From Orientallactaga sibirica (Eukaryota > Chordata > Mammalia > Rodentia > Dipodidae), in the NCBI GenBank assembly GCA_036365145.1, contig JAEOAD010000052.1, positions 15,432,501 through 15,496,500 of the forward strand: a DNA stretch of 64,000 nt, read 5' to 3'. The notes under the pieces were generated by a model that ran no database searches, had not been told where the DNA came from, and saw only the letters and a program-made list of their open reading frames with translations. A program made the translations under genes and the position numbers. Positions 28,209 through 37,384 of this stretch are shown one piece after another. Numbering within the stretch: the stretch's first letter is position 1; every line of letters begins with the position of its first letter.

Positions 28209-31200
28209 TTTTGATTTTTCAAGGTAGGATTTCACTCTGGTCCAGGCTGACATGGAATTAACTATGTAGTCTCAGGGTTGCCTCAAACTCGTGGCAATCC
28301 TACCTCTGCCTCCCAAGTGCTGGTATTAAAGGTGTGCGCCACCATGCCCATCTTTGTTTGTTTGTTTATTTGAAAGAGAAAGAGACAGAGAGAAAGAGAG
28401 GGAGAGAATGGATGCACCAGGGCCTCCAGCCACTGCAAACGAACTCCAGGCACATGCCACCTTGTGCATCTGGCTTACGTGGGTCCTGGAGAATTGAATC
28501 AGGATCCTTTGGCTTTGCAGGCAAACACCTTAACCGCTAAGCCATCTCTCAAGCCCCTGATTTAGATTTTTAAAAATATTTATATTTTGAGCTGGAAAAT
28601 GGCTTAGCGGTTAAGGCACTTGCCTACAAAGCCAAAGGACCTATGTATGTAAGCCAGTTGCACTAGGTGGCATGTGTCTGCAGTTTATTTGCAGCAGCTG
28701 AAGGCCCTGATATGCCCATTTTCTCTCTCTCCTCCCTGTCTCTCTCTCAAAAAAAAAAAAACCAACTAAAAAATGTATATTTCATTTACATGTGTGTACA
28801 CTTCAGGGTCTCTTGCAAGTGCAATTAAACACTTATGTGTGCCTCACTTTTTGGGTCTGGCTTTATGTGGGTACTGGGGTGTTGAACTCAGAATTTCAGG
28901 GTCTGCAAGCACCTTTAACCGCTGAACTATCTTTCTAGCCTTGATTTTTTTTTTTTTTCTTATTAAAGAATCTTGTACCTCAAACAAGCTTATTCTCACT
29001 TGGGTCTTTCTAGACTTGCCTTGTTATTCTCAGGTCTCTGAATAATTTTACTTGTAGTGTTTCTTAGTGTGCCTGACTACACTTGAATTTGCATCTCATT
29101 CTTGTCCCCAGTACTGTTTATAAACAACTGGTTTTGTACCTGTTCTACTTTGTCCTATACTAATCTTATACTACTTTTCCTGTATTCAGGCTCTAGAAGA
29201 TGCCTTCTTAGCTATTGATGCCAAATTGACCACTGAGGAAGTTATTAAGGAGCTGGCACAGATTGCAGGGAGACCCACTGAAGATGAGGATGATAAAGAA
29301 AAAGTAGCTGATGAAGATGATGGTGAGTGTGGCATTCCATGTTGAAAAGGAATTTAACCTTTTCTTACAGGTTTCAAGAGAGGATGGCTTCCTAGGGACC
29401 TGGGAGTCCTCACATTAAGGGTCCTATGGTGCTCTTATGTGGTTATGAAGAGAGGAGGGGAAAATAAGACTTTGTCTAATACATAGCTATGTTTTTTTTT
29501 TTTTTTTTTTTTTTTTTTGGTTTTACGAGGTAGGGTCTCACTCTGGTCCAGACTGACCTGGAATTAACTATGTAGTCTCAGGGTGGCCTCGAACTCTTGG
29601 CGATCCTCCTACCTCTGCCTCCCGAGTGCTGGGATTAAAGTGGGATTAAAGGCATGCGCCACCACGCCCGGCTTTATAAGCTTTTTTTTTTTTTTTTTTT
29701 TTTTTTGGTCTTTTATCATTCTGATGGAGTTTTCCTCCTGGTTCCTGTTGTGTTATATATATATATATATATATATATATGACTAATCTTTTCTTCAAGA
29801 CTGGAGCAGTTATTAGCCTCAATAGCCAGATATTAACACTTTACCTTCTTCTTAAACTAGCATTGTGGGCTGTCCTTGGTCCTCATCAAGAACAGGGGTT
29901 TCAAGTTAACTACCAAATGAGAGTTACAAGGGGAAATGCAGTAACTAGTGTACCTTTGACTAAAAAGGTGGGTGAAAAACAAAGACTAAAAGAGGTATGT
30001 GGAGCAGAGGGAAGCTAGAGGTTCTTTTGAGACTTGATAAGGAGCATAGCAGTGGGAGGCTGTGGGGAAGTTGGATCTCAGGCTGCAAGGGATGTTGAGC
30101 TAGTGAGAGGGCCTGGTCCCACGAGGGGTTTGGCTTGGGGGCTCTGATTTAGTCTCTTCACTGCAGTGGACAATGAGGAGGCTGCATTGCTGCATGAAGA
30201 GGCTACCATGACTATTGAAGAGCTGCTGACACGCTATGGGCAGAACTGTCAAAAAGGCCCTACCCACAGCAGATCTGGAGCTGGGACAGGCGAGGAGCCA
30301 GTGTCCCAGGGCCTCAATGGGGAGGCTGGAACTGAGGACTCATCTAGGGAAACTCTTTCCCAGGAAAATGGCCCCACAGCCAAGTCCCACACAGGCCTTT
30401 CCTCCAACTCGGAACGTGTGACTGAGGCAGGCCAAATTGGTGAGCCTGGCACTCCCACTGGTGAGGCTGGGCCTTCCTGCTCTTCAGCCTCCGACAAGCT
30501 GCCTCGTGTTGCTAAGTCCAAGTTCTTTGAGGACAGTGAGGATGAATCAGATGAGGCGGAGGAGGAAGAAGATGACAGTGAGGTAAGGGCCTGTGAGGGC
30601 AGGCAGATGCTAAAGCTCCAGAGAGGGCCTGTTTGGTTGCCATCCTTAGCTTTCAGTTCTCTTTTTAAAATTTTTTAAATTTTGATTTATTTATTTGAGA
30701 GTGACAGAGAGAGAGAAAGAGGTAGAGAGAGAGAGAATGGGTGCACCAGGGCCTCCAGCCATCACGAACAAACTCCAGATGCATGCGCCACCTTGTGCAT
30801 CTGGCTTATGTGGGTACTGGGGAATTGAGCCTCGAACCAGGGTCCTTAGGCTTCACAAGCAAGTGCTTACCCACTAAACCCTCTCTCTAGCCCTCAGTTC
30901 TCTTTTGAAAAAAAAATTCTATTTTGACATCAAAACCTGCTCTATTCTGAACTTGGCCTTTTGAATGTATTATTTCTGCAGTCATGAATATCTTATTGAT
31001 GCTCTAACAGATCTAGTTGTATTTTCATTAACTACCTCATAGAGAGAGAGAGAACAGGAAGTTAGTTTTTCTTTAGACAGTTGGATGTTTTCTTCTCTGG
31101 ACAATTTATTTTTGGCCATGTTTCCTGGAAGGTGCTTTTGTATACCTGGCCTTTCCCAGGGCTGCTTTTGCTGATGACTGTTGAGCCCAGTGCAGGAAGT

Positions 31201-32232
31201 CTGTTATGTGCACCCTAGCCCTCTCTACTGCCTCAGATTTTGTTTTGTTTTGGTTTTTGGTTTTTCGAGGTAGGTTTCCCTCTAGCCCAGGTTGACCTGG
31301 AATTCACTATGTAGTCTCTCAGGATGACCCTGAACTCACGGTGATCCTCCTACTTCTGCCTCCCAGGTGCTGGGATTAAAGGTATTCACCACCACGCTTG
31401 GATGCCTCAGATTTTCATAATCATGTGGTTGTCTTTTCACTGTTTTCAGGATCTATATTCAGTCAGGGCCTCTAGGTATTATGAGTTGTGTAGTGGTTTG
31501 ACTCAGGTGTGATTCAGTGATTCATGCCAGCAATGTGAACCTGACTGCTGCAAGATGGGATGAGGTGGGCAAGGTGTTACCCTATTATTAACAGCCTGGG
31601 ATCCTCCTCTGGCAGGAATGCAGTGAGGAAGAAGATGGCTACAGCAGTGAAGAGGCAGAGAATGAAGAGGATGAAGATGACACTGAAGAGGCTGAAGAGG
31701 ATGATGATGAAGAAGAGATGATGGTACCTGGAATGGAAGGCAAAGAGGAGGTGTGTAGGGAATGGGACCATTGATTTCTGGAAAAGATGAAGCATTATGT
31801 GTGAATCCCCTGATTTTCATTTTTTCTTTTTTGGTTTTTCAAGGTAGGGTCTTGCTCTAGCCCAGGCTGACCTGAAATTCACTATGTAGTCTCAGGGTGG
31901 CCTCAAACTCATGGGGATCCTCCTGCCTCTGCCTCCTGAGTGCTGGGGTCAAAGGCATGCACCATCACACCCAGCTGATTTCGATTTACTTATTTAAAAA
32001 ATTTTTATTTTTTATTAGATACGGATGGAGAGAGAGAGAGAAATAGAGAGTGAGAATGGGCACAACAGGGCCTCTAGCCACTGCAAACAAACTCCATGTG
32101 CATGTGCCACCATATGCATCTAGCTTACATGGGACTTGGAGAATCGAACCTGGGTTCTTAGGCTTTGTAGGCATGCGCCTTAACCACTAAGCCATTCTTC
32201 AACCCCTGGATTTTGATTTTTTTAAATATCAT

Positions 32233-32275
<43 letters not shown>

Positions 32276-35200
32276 TTTTGATTTTTCAAGGTAGGATTTC
32301 ACTCTGGTCCAGGCTGACATGGAATTAACTATGTAGTCTCAGGGTTGCCTCAAACTCGTGGCAATCCTACCTCTGCCTCCCAAGTGCTGGTATTAAAGGT
32401 GTGCGCCACCATGCCCATCTTTGTTTGTTTGTTTATTTGAAAGAGAAAGAGACAGAGAGAAAGAGAGGGAGAGAATGGATGCACCAGGGCCTCCAGCCAC
32501 TGCAAACGAACTCCAGGCACATGCCACCTTGTGCATCTGGCTTACGTGGGTCCTGGAGAATTGAATCAGGATCCTTTGGCTTTGCAGGCAAACACCTTAA
32601 CCGCTAAGCCATCTCTCAAGCCCCTGATTTAGATTTTTAAAAATATTTATATTTTGAGCTGGAAAAATGGCTTAGCGGTTAAGGCACTTGCCTACAAAGC
32701 CAAAGGACCTATGTATGTAAGCCAGTTGCACTAGGTGGCATGTGTCTGCAGTTTATTTGCAGCAGCTGAAGGCCCTGATATGCCCATTTTCTCTCTCTCC
32801 TCCCTGTCTCTCTCTCAAAAAAAAAAAAACCAACTAAAAAATGTATATTTCATTTACATGTGTGTACACTTCAGGGTCTCTTGCAAGTGCAATTAAACAC
32901 TTATGTGTGCCTCACTTTTTGGGTCTGGCTTTATGTGGGTACTGGGGTGTTGAACTCAGAATTTCAGGGTCTGCAAGCACCTTTAACCGCTGAACTATCT
33001 TTCTAGCCTTGATTTTTTTTTTTTTTTCGAGGTAGGGTCTCACTCTGGTCCAGGCTGACCTGGAATTCACTATGTAGTCTCAGGGTGGCCTTGAACTCAT
33101 GGTGATCCTCCCTACCTCTGCCTCCCAAATGCTGGGATTAAAGGCGTGCGCCACCACGCCCGGGTTTTTTTTTTTTTTTTTTTTTTTTTTGAGGTAGGGG
33201 TTCTCTCTAACACAGGCTGACCTGGAATTCACTATGTAGTCTCAGGGTGACCTCGAACTCACAGAGATCTCCTATCTCTGCCTCCTGAGTGCTGGGATTA
33301 AAGGCGTGCACCACTATTTCCAGCCAATTTTGATTTTTAAAAATTTTATATTTATTTATTTTTATTTTTTTTGTTTTTCAAGGTAAGGTCTCATTGTAGC
33401 CCAGGCTGACCTGGAATTCACTCTGTATTCTCAGGGTGGCCTCAAACTCACAGCAATCCTCCTACCTCTGCCTCCCTAGTGCTGGAATTAAAGGCATGCA
33501 CCACCATGCCTGGCTATTTACTTATTTATTTGCAGGGGGAAAGAATGGGTGCATCAGGCCCTCTAGCCACTACAGATGAACTCTAGAGGCATATGCCAGT
33601 TTGTGCATCCAGCTCTTTGTGAGTCCTGGAGAACTGGACTCTGTTTGTTAGGCTTTGCAGGCAAGTGCCTTAACTGCTGAGCCAGCTCTTGATTTTGAGA
33701 TGGGAGATCTCCTTGATACCTTAGTATGGAAGTCATCATGGTCAGGAGATTTATTCTGTAAGGGAAATCTGGGTGTGGTGGCACATGCCTTTAATCTCAA
33801 CACTTGGGAGGCAGAGGTAGGAGGATTGCCACAAGTTTGAGACCAGCCTGAAACTACATAGTGAATTCCAAGTCAGCCTGGGCAAGAGTGAGACCCTACC
33901 TTGAAAAACAAAAAGAATGCCTAAGAAAGGGCAGGGAGCGTGCTGCTGTCTCTGGAGAGATGAAATCTCTTTACCCTTCTTTTAAAACTCTACTAGAGGT
34001 AACTTGTCAGGTGGGTACCAAGAAAGTGCTCAAGCCTAGAAGCTCTCACAAAACTCCTTTTCTTCTTCTCAAGCCTGGCTCTGACAGTGGCACAACAGCA
34101 GTGGTGGCTCTGATACGAGGGAAGCAGCTGATTGTAGCCAATGCAGGAGACTCTCGCTGTGTGGTATCTGAGGCTGGTAAAGCTTTAGACATGTCCTATG
34201 ACCACAAACCAGAAGATGAAGTGGAGCTAGCACGTATCAAGAATGCTGGTGGCAAGGTCACCATGGACGGACGAGTCAACGGAGGCCTCAACCTCTCCAG
34301 GGCTATTGGTAAGGGTCAATAAACTATGGAGAAATCTTGGGGTCTTGTTCTCTCTTTGAGACTACTGATAACAAACTTCATTCTTCATAGCCCTGCATTC
34401 TTTAAAATGATCTCATATCTTCTATGTTCTTAAACACTGAAATAGCTAAAGGTATCCTATCTTCTGGGTGATGAAAAAGACAAGTGGACTTAAAGTTCAG
34501 CAATCTGATGACAGGGCTGAAACTAGAGCAACTAGAACCTAAGTCATCACTCCACTAGATTGTGGAACTTTAAGTGAATAAATGGCCAGGTTTGACCTGC
34601 CTCAAATACAAGTCTGTGGGTAGGTATTCAAACTATTTGCCACTCAACCCTCCTTTTCCTTCAGGAGATCACTTCTACAAGAGAAACAAAAACTTGCCAC
34701 CAGAGGAACAGATGATATCTGCCCTTCCTGACATCAAGGTGCTGACTCTCACAGATGACCATGAATTCATGGTCATTGCCTGTGATGGCATTTGGTGAGC
34801 ACTGGTCGAACACCCTCATGCCCTTTCTACAGCCTTTATTCTGTAAGGCTCAGAGCTAGGTGCATCAAAACCACCACAAGCCTAAGGCAGAGCTGAGCGT
34901 TTCTGTAGTTGTTGACTTTGGCATTGGCATTGGTCACCACTCCCTTCATGTCTCTGCTCTGCCTTGGTGGGACTGAAGATTTTGACTGTTGTTTTTGACC
35001 CCAGGAATGTGATGAGCAGCCAGGAAGTTGTAGACTTTATTCAATCAAAGATCAGCCAGCGTGATGAAAATGGGGAGCTTCGGTTATTGTCCTCCATTGT
35101 AGAAGAGGTGAGCATGAGGGTGGAGATGGGAGGGTGTCTGGTCTACATAACTAAGTTTTACTTTTTTAATATATTTTTATTTATTGAGAGAGAAAGAGGC

Positions 35201-36325
35201 AGAGAGAGAGAATGGGCACGCCAGGGCCTCCAGCCACTGCAAATGAACTCCAGATGTGCCCAATTGTGCATCTGGCTTAGTGGGTCCTAGAGCATCGAAC
35301 CGGGATCCTCTGGCTTTTCAGGTCTTAACCGCTAAGCATTCTCTCCAGCCCCACAACTAAGTTTTTTGTTTTTGTTTTTTTTTTTCATTTGTTGTAAGAC
35401 CACAGGCTGGGAATTAATTACTCACAGATACACCAGACCTTGATTAAAAAGTTGTACTACTTGCTGGGCGTGGTGGCACATGCCTTTAATCCCAGCACTT
35501 GGGAGGCAGAGGTAGGAGGATTGCTGTGAGTTCGAGGCCACCCTGAGATTAACATAGTTAATTCCAGGTCAGTCTGAGCTAGAGTGAGACCCTACCTCAA
35601 AAAAAAAAAAAGTTAGCCGGGTGTGCTGGCGCACGCCTTTAATCCCAGCACTTGGGAGGCAGAGGTAGGAGGATCACCGTGAGTTCAAGGCCACCCTGAG
35701 ACTACATAGTTAATTCCAGGTCAGCCTGGGCCAGAGTGAGACCCTACCTCGAAAAACCAAAAAAAAAAAAAAAAAAAAAGTTGTACTACTGCTGGGTATG
35801 GTGATGCATGTCTTTAATCCCAGCACTTAAGACAGAGGTAGAATTGCCACAAAATTTGAGGCTACCCTGAGACTACAGAGTGAGTCCCTACCTCAAAAAA
35901 AAAGCAAAAAAGGGCTGATGGCTTAGGTTAAGGCGCCTGCCTGCAAAGCCTAAGAATGCTTACACACTTCTCCTAACAGCCTTGTGCCTCATGGATTCAC
36001 AGGTTTTGTGATACCTGTTGCCCATTTCTCTCATCCTGCTGCCCTGTCTCAGCAAGGCCAGACCTCATGTGGGTTCCCAATGGTATTCACATTCTGGCTA
36101 AGCTGCCCCTTTCTTTTGTAGCTGCTGGATCAGTGCTTGGCACCAGACACTTCTGGGGATGGTACAGGGTGTGACAACATGACGTGCATCATCATTTGCT
36201 TCAAGCCACGAAATACTGCAGAACTCCAGCCAGAGAGTGGCAAGCGGAAACTAGAAGAGGTGCACTCTGCTGAGGAGGCTGAAAAGAACGGCAACAGTGA
36301 CAAGAAGAAGGCCAAGCGGGACTAG
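6465..36325 (+). CDS. PPM1G: PPM1G, protein phosphatase 1G (PP2C gamma), spliced, with duplicated internal exons
   Basis: Mn/Mg-dependent nuclear Ser/Thr phosphatase of the PPM/PP2C family, known to act in pre-mRNA splicing and on histones. Exons: 6465-6584, 22525-22594, 24519-24604, 25127-25259, 26106-26521, 27554-27688, then second copies 29190-29322, 30167-30582, 31616-31750, then 34074-34308, 34665-34794, 35005-35107, 36122-36325 (TAG). All junctions are GT-AG and phases agree. Without the second copies the product is 543 aa (human about 546); with both, 771 aa. The start GCCGCCATGG is a strong Kozak context and encodes MGAYLSQP, a myristoylation-type N terminus. Metal-site motifs, numbered for the 543-aa form: ME|D at 39-41, DGHGG at 60-64, CDGI at 438-441, GCDNMT at 492-497. 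An acidic insert splits the catalytic domain, and the basic tail (SGKRK...KKKAKRD) looks like a bipartite NLS. Intron 1 is about 16 kb. Confidence 0.96.
6585..7895 (+). other. PPM1G intron 1, 5' part, single-copy
   Basis: GC-rich to about 6760, then AT-rich unique DNA. A 123-codon ORF at 7106-7477 has no recognisable family and lies in the intron, so it is not called. Confidence 0.6.
7896..14148 (-). repeat. Dense SINE array in PPM1G intron 1
   Basis: Nearly continuous SINEs. B2-like -: about 8115-8300, 8315-8530, 8533-8756, 8855-9145, 9190-9385, 9600-9782, 10795-10975, 11165-11362, 12172-12367, 12516-12716, 12726-12952 (long form), 12960-13167, 13180-13360, 13580-13767, 13770-13985. B1-like -: about 10608-10790, 10985-11160, 11540-11745, 11830-12012, 12015-12170, 12368-12515, 13375-13580, 13990-14148. 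On + : B1-like 7910-8075 and 9869-10025, B2-like 10127-10360. Short unique remnants lie between, such as 11370-11520. Confidence 0.8.
14149..14464 (+). other. Single-copy stretch in PPM1G intron 1
   Basis: No repeat or exon is recognised. Confidence 0.55.
14560..14712 (-). mobile_element. L1 ORF2 fragment
   Basis: Antisense match to a familiar part of L1 ORF2 (TTTTATCAGGTATATGATTT, then GTTGGCTGCCTTTTCATTTT). It is degraded with no reading frame. Confidence 0.65.
14810..15900 (-). repeat. SINE cluster in PPM1G intron 1
   Basis: B1-like - at about 14810-14972, 15160-15315 and 15498-15640; B2-like - at about 14975-15155, 15315-15467 and 15672-15898 (the last is the long form). Confidence 0.8.
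15905..16097 (-). mobile_element. L1 ORF2 fragment
   Basis: Antisense and degraded: TTATTAGTTCTAATGGTGAA, GTCATCTGCAAATACAGATA and TAGAACTTACAGTACAATGT follow the usual L1 ORF2 order. Confidence 0.65.
16695..17230 (+). other. Single-copy stretch in PPM1G intron 1
   Basis: About 530 nt without recognisable repeats or exons, between a + B1-like element (about 16530-16694) and a long-form B2-like element. Confidence 0.6.
17231..17515 (+). mobile_element. Long-form B2-like SINE (reference copy)
   Basis: Begins GGGGGCTGGAGAGATGGCTT and carries the subfamily-specific piece GTGACGCAAGGGCGCAATGC plus ACCACAAGGGGGTGCACGC. It ends in a CT-rich stretch and an A-rich tail. A-box-like (TGGCTTAGCGG) and B-box-like (GGTTCCAATCTCC) parts are visible. 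Confidence 0.85.
17530..18095 (+). repeat. B2-like and B1-like SINEs with a CCTCC tract
   Basis: B2-like + at about 17530-17640 (partial) and 17648-17875, with a (CCTCC)n-like tract at 17805-17858; B1-like + at about 17943-18094. Confidence 0.75.
18415..18565 (+). mobile_element. MIR element (ancient SINE)
   Basis: GGGCTTTTACATGTTTTGTG, ATCCTTACAATAATCCTATG and TATTCTTATTTTATAGAGGA follow the MIR core order. It is strongly diverged, as expected for an old element. Confidence 0.7.
18600..20650 (-). repeat. SINE and satellite cluster, PPM1G intron 1
   Basis: B2-like - at about 18865-19037, 19045-19247, 19268-19478 (long form), 19625-19800 and 20475-20650; B1-like - at about 20063-20215 and 20325-20460, with fragments at 19935-20040 and 20235-20320. 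A degenerate repeat of uncertain family lies at about 19838-19930. Confidence 0.75.
19485..19622 (+). repeat. (CTTTT)n / (CTTTC)n polypyrimidine microsatellite
   Basis: About 135 nt of almost pure pyrimidine in 5-nt units that shift from CTTTT to CTTTC and back. The purine strand gives the Lys/Glu-rich spurious ORFs. Confidence 0.9.
20655..21300 (-). mobile_element. L1 3' end: ORF2 C-terminus plus 3' UTR
   Basis: The minus strand encodes the end of ORF2 ([36 protein letters not shown]) with disruptions, followed by the 3' UTR. It is truncated at the 5' side. Confidence 0.85.
21305..22400 (-). repeat. Array of B1-like SINEs before PPM1G exon 2
   Basis: B1-like - at about 21305-21535 (composite), 21560-21660, 21675-21835, 21842-22005 and 22018-22195. 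CTTCCACCTTTT(T) recurs between copies, suggesting nested insertions into one site. 22200-22390 is a further repeat-like stretch of uncertain family. Confidence 0.7.
22595..24518 (+). repeat. PPM1G intron 2, mostly SINEs
   Basis: B2-like - at about 22695-22870 and 23475-23660; B1-like - at about 22880-23005, 23170-23320, 23325-23475, 23680-23800, 24030-24195 and 24203-24370; B1-like + at about 23855-23975. Unique pieces lie at 23010-23150 and 24371-24518. Confidence 0.75.
24716..24879 (-). mobile_element. B1-like SINE with target-site duplication at the left duplication breakpoint
   Basis: Minus-strand B1-like element with a poly-T head and the end CCACCACGCCTGG. It is flanked by the direct repeat CTTATCTACTGCATTT (24700-24715 and 24880-24895), a typical L1-mediated target-site duplication. 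The left breakpoint of the PPM1G duplication falls at the end of the right-hand repeat. Confidence 0.85.
25127..27688 (+). CDS. PPM1G: PPM1G exons 4-6, first copy (acidic domain)
   Basis: Exons 25127-25259 (133 nt, phase 0 in, 1 out), 26106-26521 (416 nt) and 27554-27688 (135 nt, phase 0 out). They encode the end of the N-terminal catalytic part ([12 protein letters not shown]...), a Ser/Gly/Glu-rich linker with [16 protein letters not shown], and a final exon in which 27 of 45 residues are Asp or Glu. This is the insert that sets PPM1G apart from PPM1A and PPM1B. The intron between the last two exons carries a B2-like SINE (about 26620-26830) and a B1-like SINE (about 27185-27340). Confidence 0.95.
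25692..25720 (+). repeat. (TA)n microsatellite, copy in unit 1
   Basis: 29 nt of alternating TA; the equivalent in unit 2 (29754-29780) is 27 nt. Confidence 0.9.
28956..33024 (+). repeat. Tandem duplication unit 2 (about 4,069 bp) in PPM1G
   Basis: Direct second copy with an offset of 4,063 at exon 4. Differences from unit 1 are mostly homopolymer or microsatellite length: a G run near 29400, the (TA)n near 29755, A and T runs. There are a few substitutions, such as A to C in GAACTTGGC(A/C)TTTT near 30958, and a rearranged B1 head near 29490-29530. The unit ends in poly-T that continues into an intact minus-strand B1 at 33013 onward. Confidence 0.95.
29190..31750 (+). CDS. PPM1G: PPM1G exons 4-6, second tandem copy
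   Basis: Exons 29190-29322, 30167-30582 and 31616-31750 have the same lengths as the first copy. The encoded protein is identical where compared, and acceptors and donors are the same. The set is 684 nt (228 codons), entering and leaving in phase 0. Exon 6 can therefore splice to this exon 4 in frame, or either set can be skipped without a frameshift. The sequence cannot show whether transcripts use one or both sets. Confidence 0.85.
33013..34073 (+). repeat. PPM1G intron after the second exon set, mostly SINEs
   Basis: B1-like - at about 33013-33164, 33165-33325 and 33360-33515; a truncated B2-like - at about 33520-33690; B1-like + at about 33771-33915. 33916-34073 is unique up to exon 7. 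Confidence 0.75.
35108..36121 (+). repeat. PPM1G last intron, SINEs
   Basis: B2-like - at about 35160-35352; B1-like + at about 35464-35610, 35613-35780 and 35793-35900 (partial); a B2-like + fragment at about 35910-35952. The rest is unique. Confidence 0.75.
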
Positions 36326-36773
36326 CATCCATCTAATAAGCCCTTGCGTACCTGGACTGTTTTCTGAGCCCTCCGGACCTGAGACTGAGTTTTGTCTTTT
36401 TTCTTTAGCCTTAGCAGTGGGTATGAGGTGTGCAGGGGGAGCTGGGTGGCTTTCCTCAGCCCATTCCAAAGAGGGCTCTCCCTCCCTCCACATGGCAGTC
36501 TGGGAGTCTCTGCTGTCCTCTCCAGCCTCCTTAGTCCTTTGGGCTCATCGCCGGTCGGTTCTGTGCCTGTGCTCTGTTGTGTTGGAGGAACAGACTGATG
36601 GTTCTGGTTTTTACTCTGTGAACACTTTATTTAAGGACATTCTTTTTTATTGGCGGCTCCGTGGCCCCAGCCGCTTTCACCCGCTCTCTGTTGTACACTT
36701 TCAATCAACACTTTTTCAGACTAAAGGCCAAACAAAACTTAATTGTGACTATGGTGTCCTTTTTTAAAATAAA
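36326..36773 (+). other. PPM1G: PPM1G 3' UTR and poly(A) signal
   Basis: Single-copy sequence follows the TAG and ends in TTTTTTAAAATAAATATATTT. AATAAA is at 36768-36773. A minus-strand B2-like SINE begins at essentially the same place, so the signal may be native or may come from the SINE tail. Confidence 0.7.
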
Positions 36774-36965
36774 TATATTTATTTATTTGAGAAAGAAGTA
36801 GAGAGAGAAAATGGGTGCGTCAGGGCCTCCGGCCACTGCAAACGAACTCCAGATGCATTGCCCTCCTTGTACATCTGGCTTACATGGGTACTGGGATTCA
36901 AACCAGGGTCCTTTGGCTTTGCAGGCAACCAACCGCCTTAACAACCCAGCCATCTTCGCCAGCCT
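36763..36965 (-). mobile_element. B2-like SINE at the PPM1G poly(A) site
   Basis: A T-rich head (TTTATTTATTTGAGAAAG) is followed by the family body (GGGCCTCCGGCCACTGC ...) and a degenerate end near CATCTTCGCCAGCC. It abuts or overlaps the only AATAAA of PPM1G. Confidence 0.75.
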
Positions 36966-37380
36966 TTTATTTGTCTGTTTTGTTTTGTTTTCTGAGGTAG
37001 GGTCTCACTCTAGCCCAGGCTGACCTGGATTAGTCTCAGGGTAGCCTCGAACTCTCAGTGATCCTCTTACCTTGGCCCTCCCGAGTGCTGGGATTAAAGG
37101 TGTGTACCACCATTTTTTTTTTTTTTTTTAGAGAGAGAGAGAGAGAGAGAAAGAAAAGAGAGAGAAAGAAAGAGAGAGAGAAAGACAGAGAATGGGCCGC
37201 CAGCAGCCTCTCAGCCTCTGGGAATGAAATCCAGATGTGTGCGCCCCCTTGTGGTCAAGTGCAGCATTGCGCCCTTGCGTCACTTTGCATCTGGCTAAAC
37301 GTGGGACCTGGAGATTGGAACCCGGTTCTTAGGCTTAGGAGGCAGCGCCTCAGCCGGTAAGCCATCTCTCCAGCCCCCGG
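36966..37380 (-). repeat. B1-like SINE and long-form B2-like SINE between PPM1G and ZNF513
   Basis: About 36970-37115 is a B1-like element, with GAGGTAGGGTCTCACTC leading to GGATTAAAGGTGTGTACCACC. About 37125-37378 is the long B2-like subfamily, recognised by GTGGTCAAGTGCAGCATTGC and CCCTTGCGTCACTTTGC. Confidence 0.8.
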
Positions 37381-37384
37381 CTTT

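Larger units (their letters stand above)
24893..28955 (+). repeat. Tandem duplication unit 1 (4,063 bp) in PPM1G
   Basis: It begins TTTCTTATTAAAGAATC just right of a B1-like SINE and ends in the poly-T after TCTAGCCTTGA. It contains three exons, their introns and all resident SINEs. The next unit repeats it in the same order and direction. Confidence 0.95.

Noticed and set aside
24716..33164. Unequal crossing-over between flanking B1 elements as cause of the PPM1G duplication
   Set aside because: The internal junction carries only poly-T joined to TTATTAAAG, not a chimeric B1 body, so simple B1-B1 recombination does not fit.
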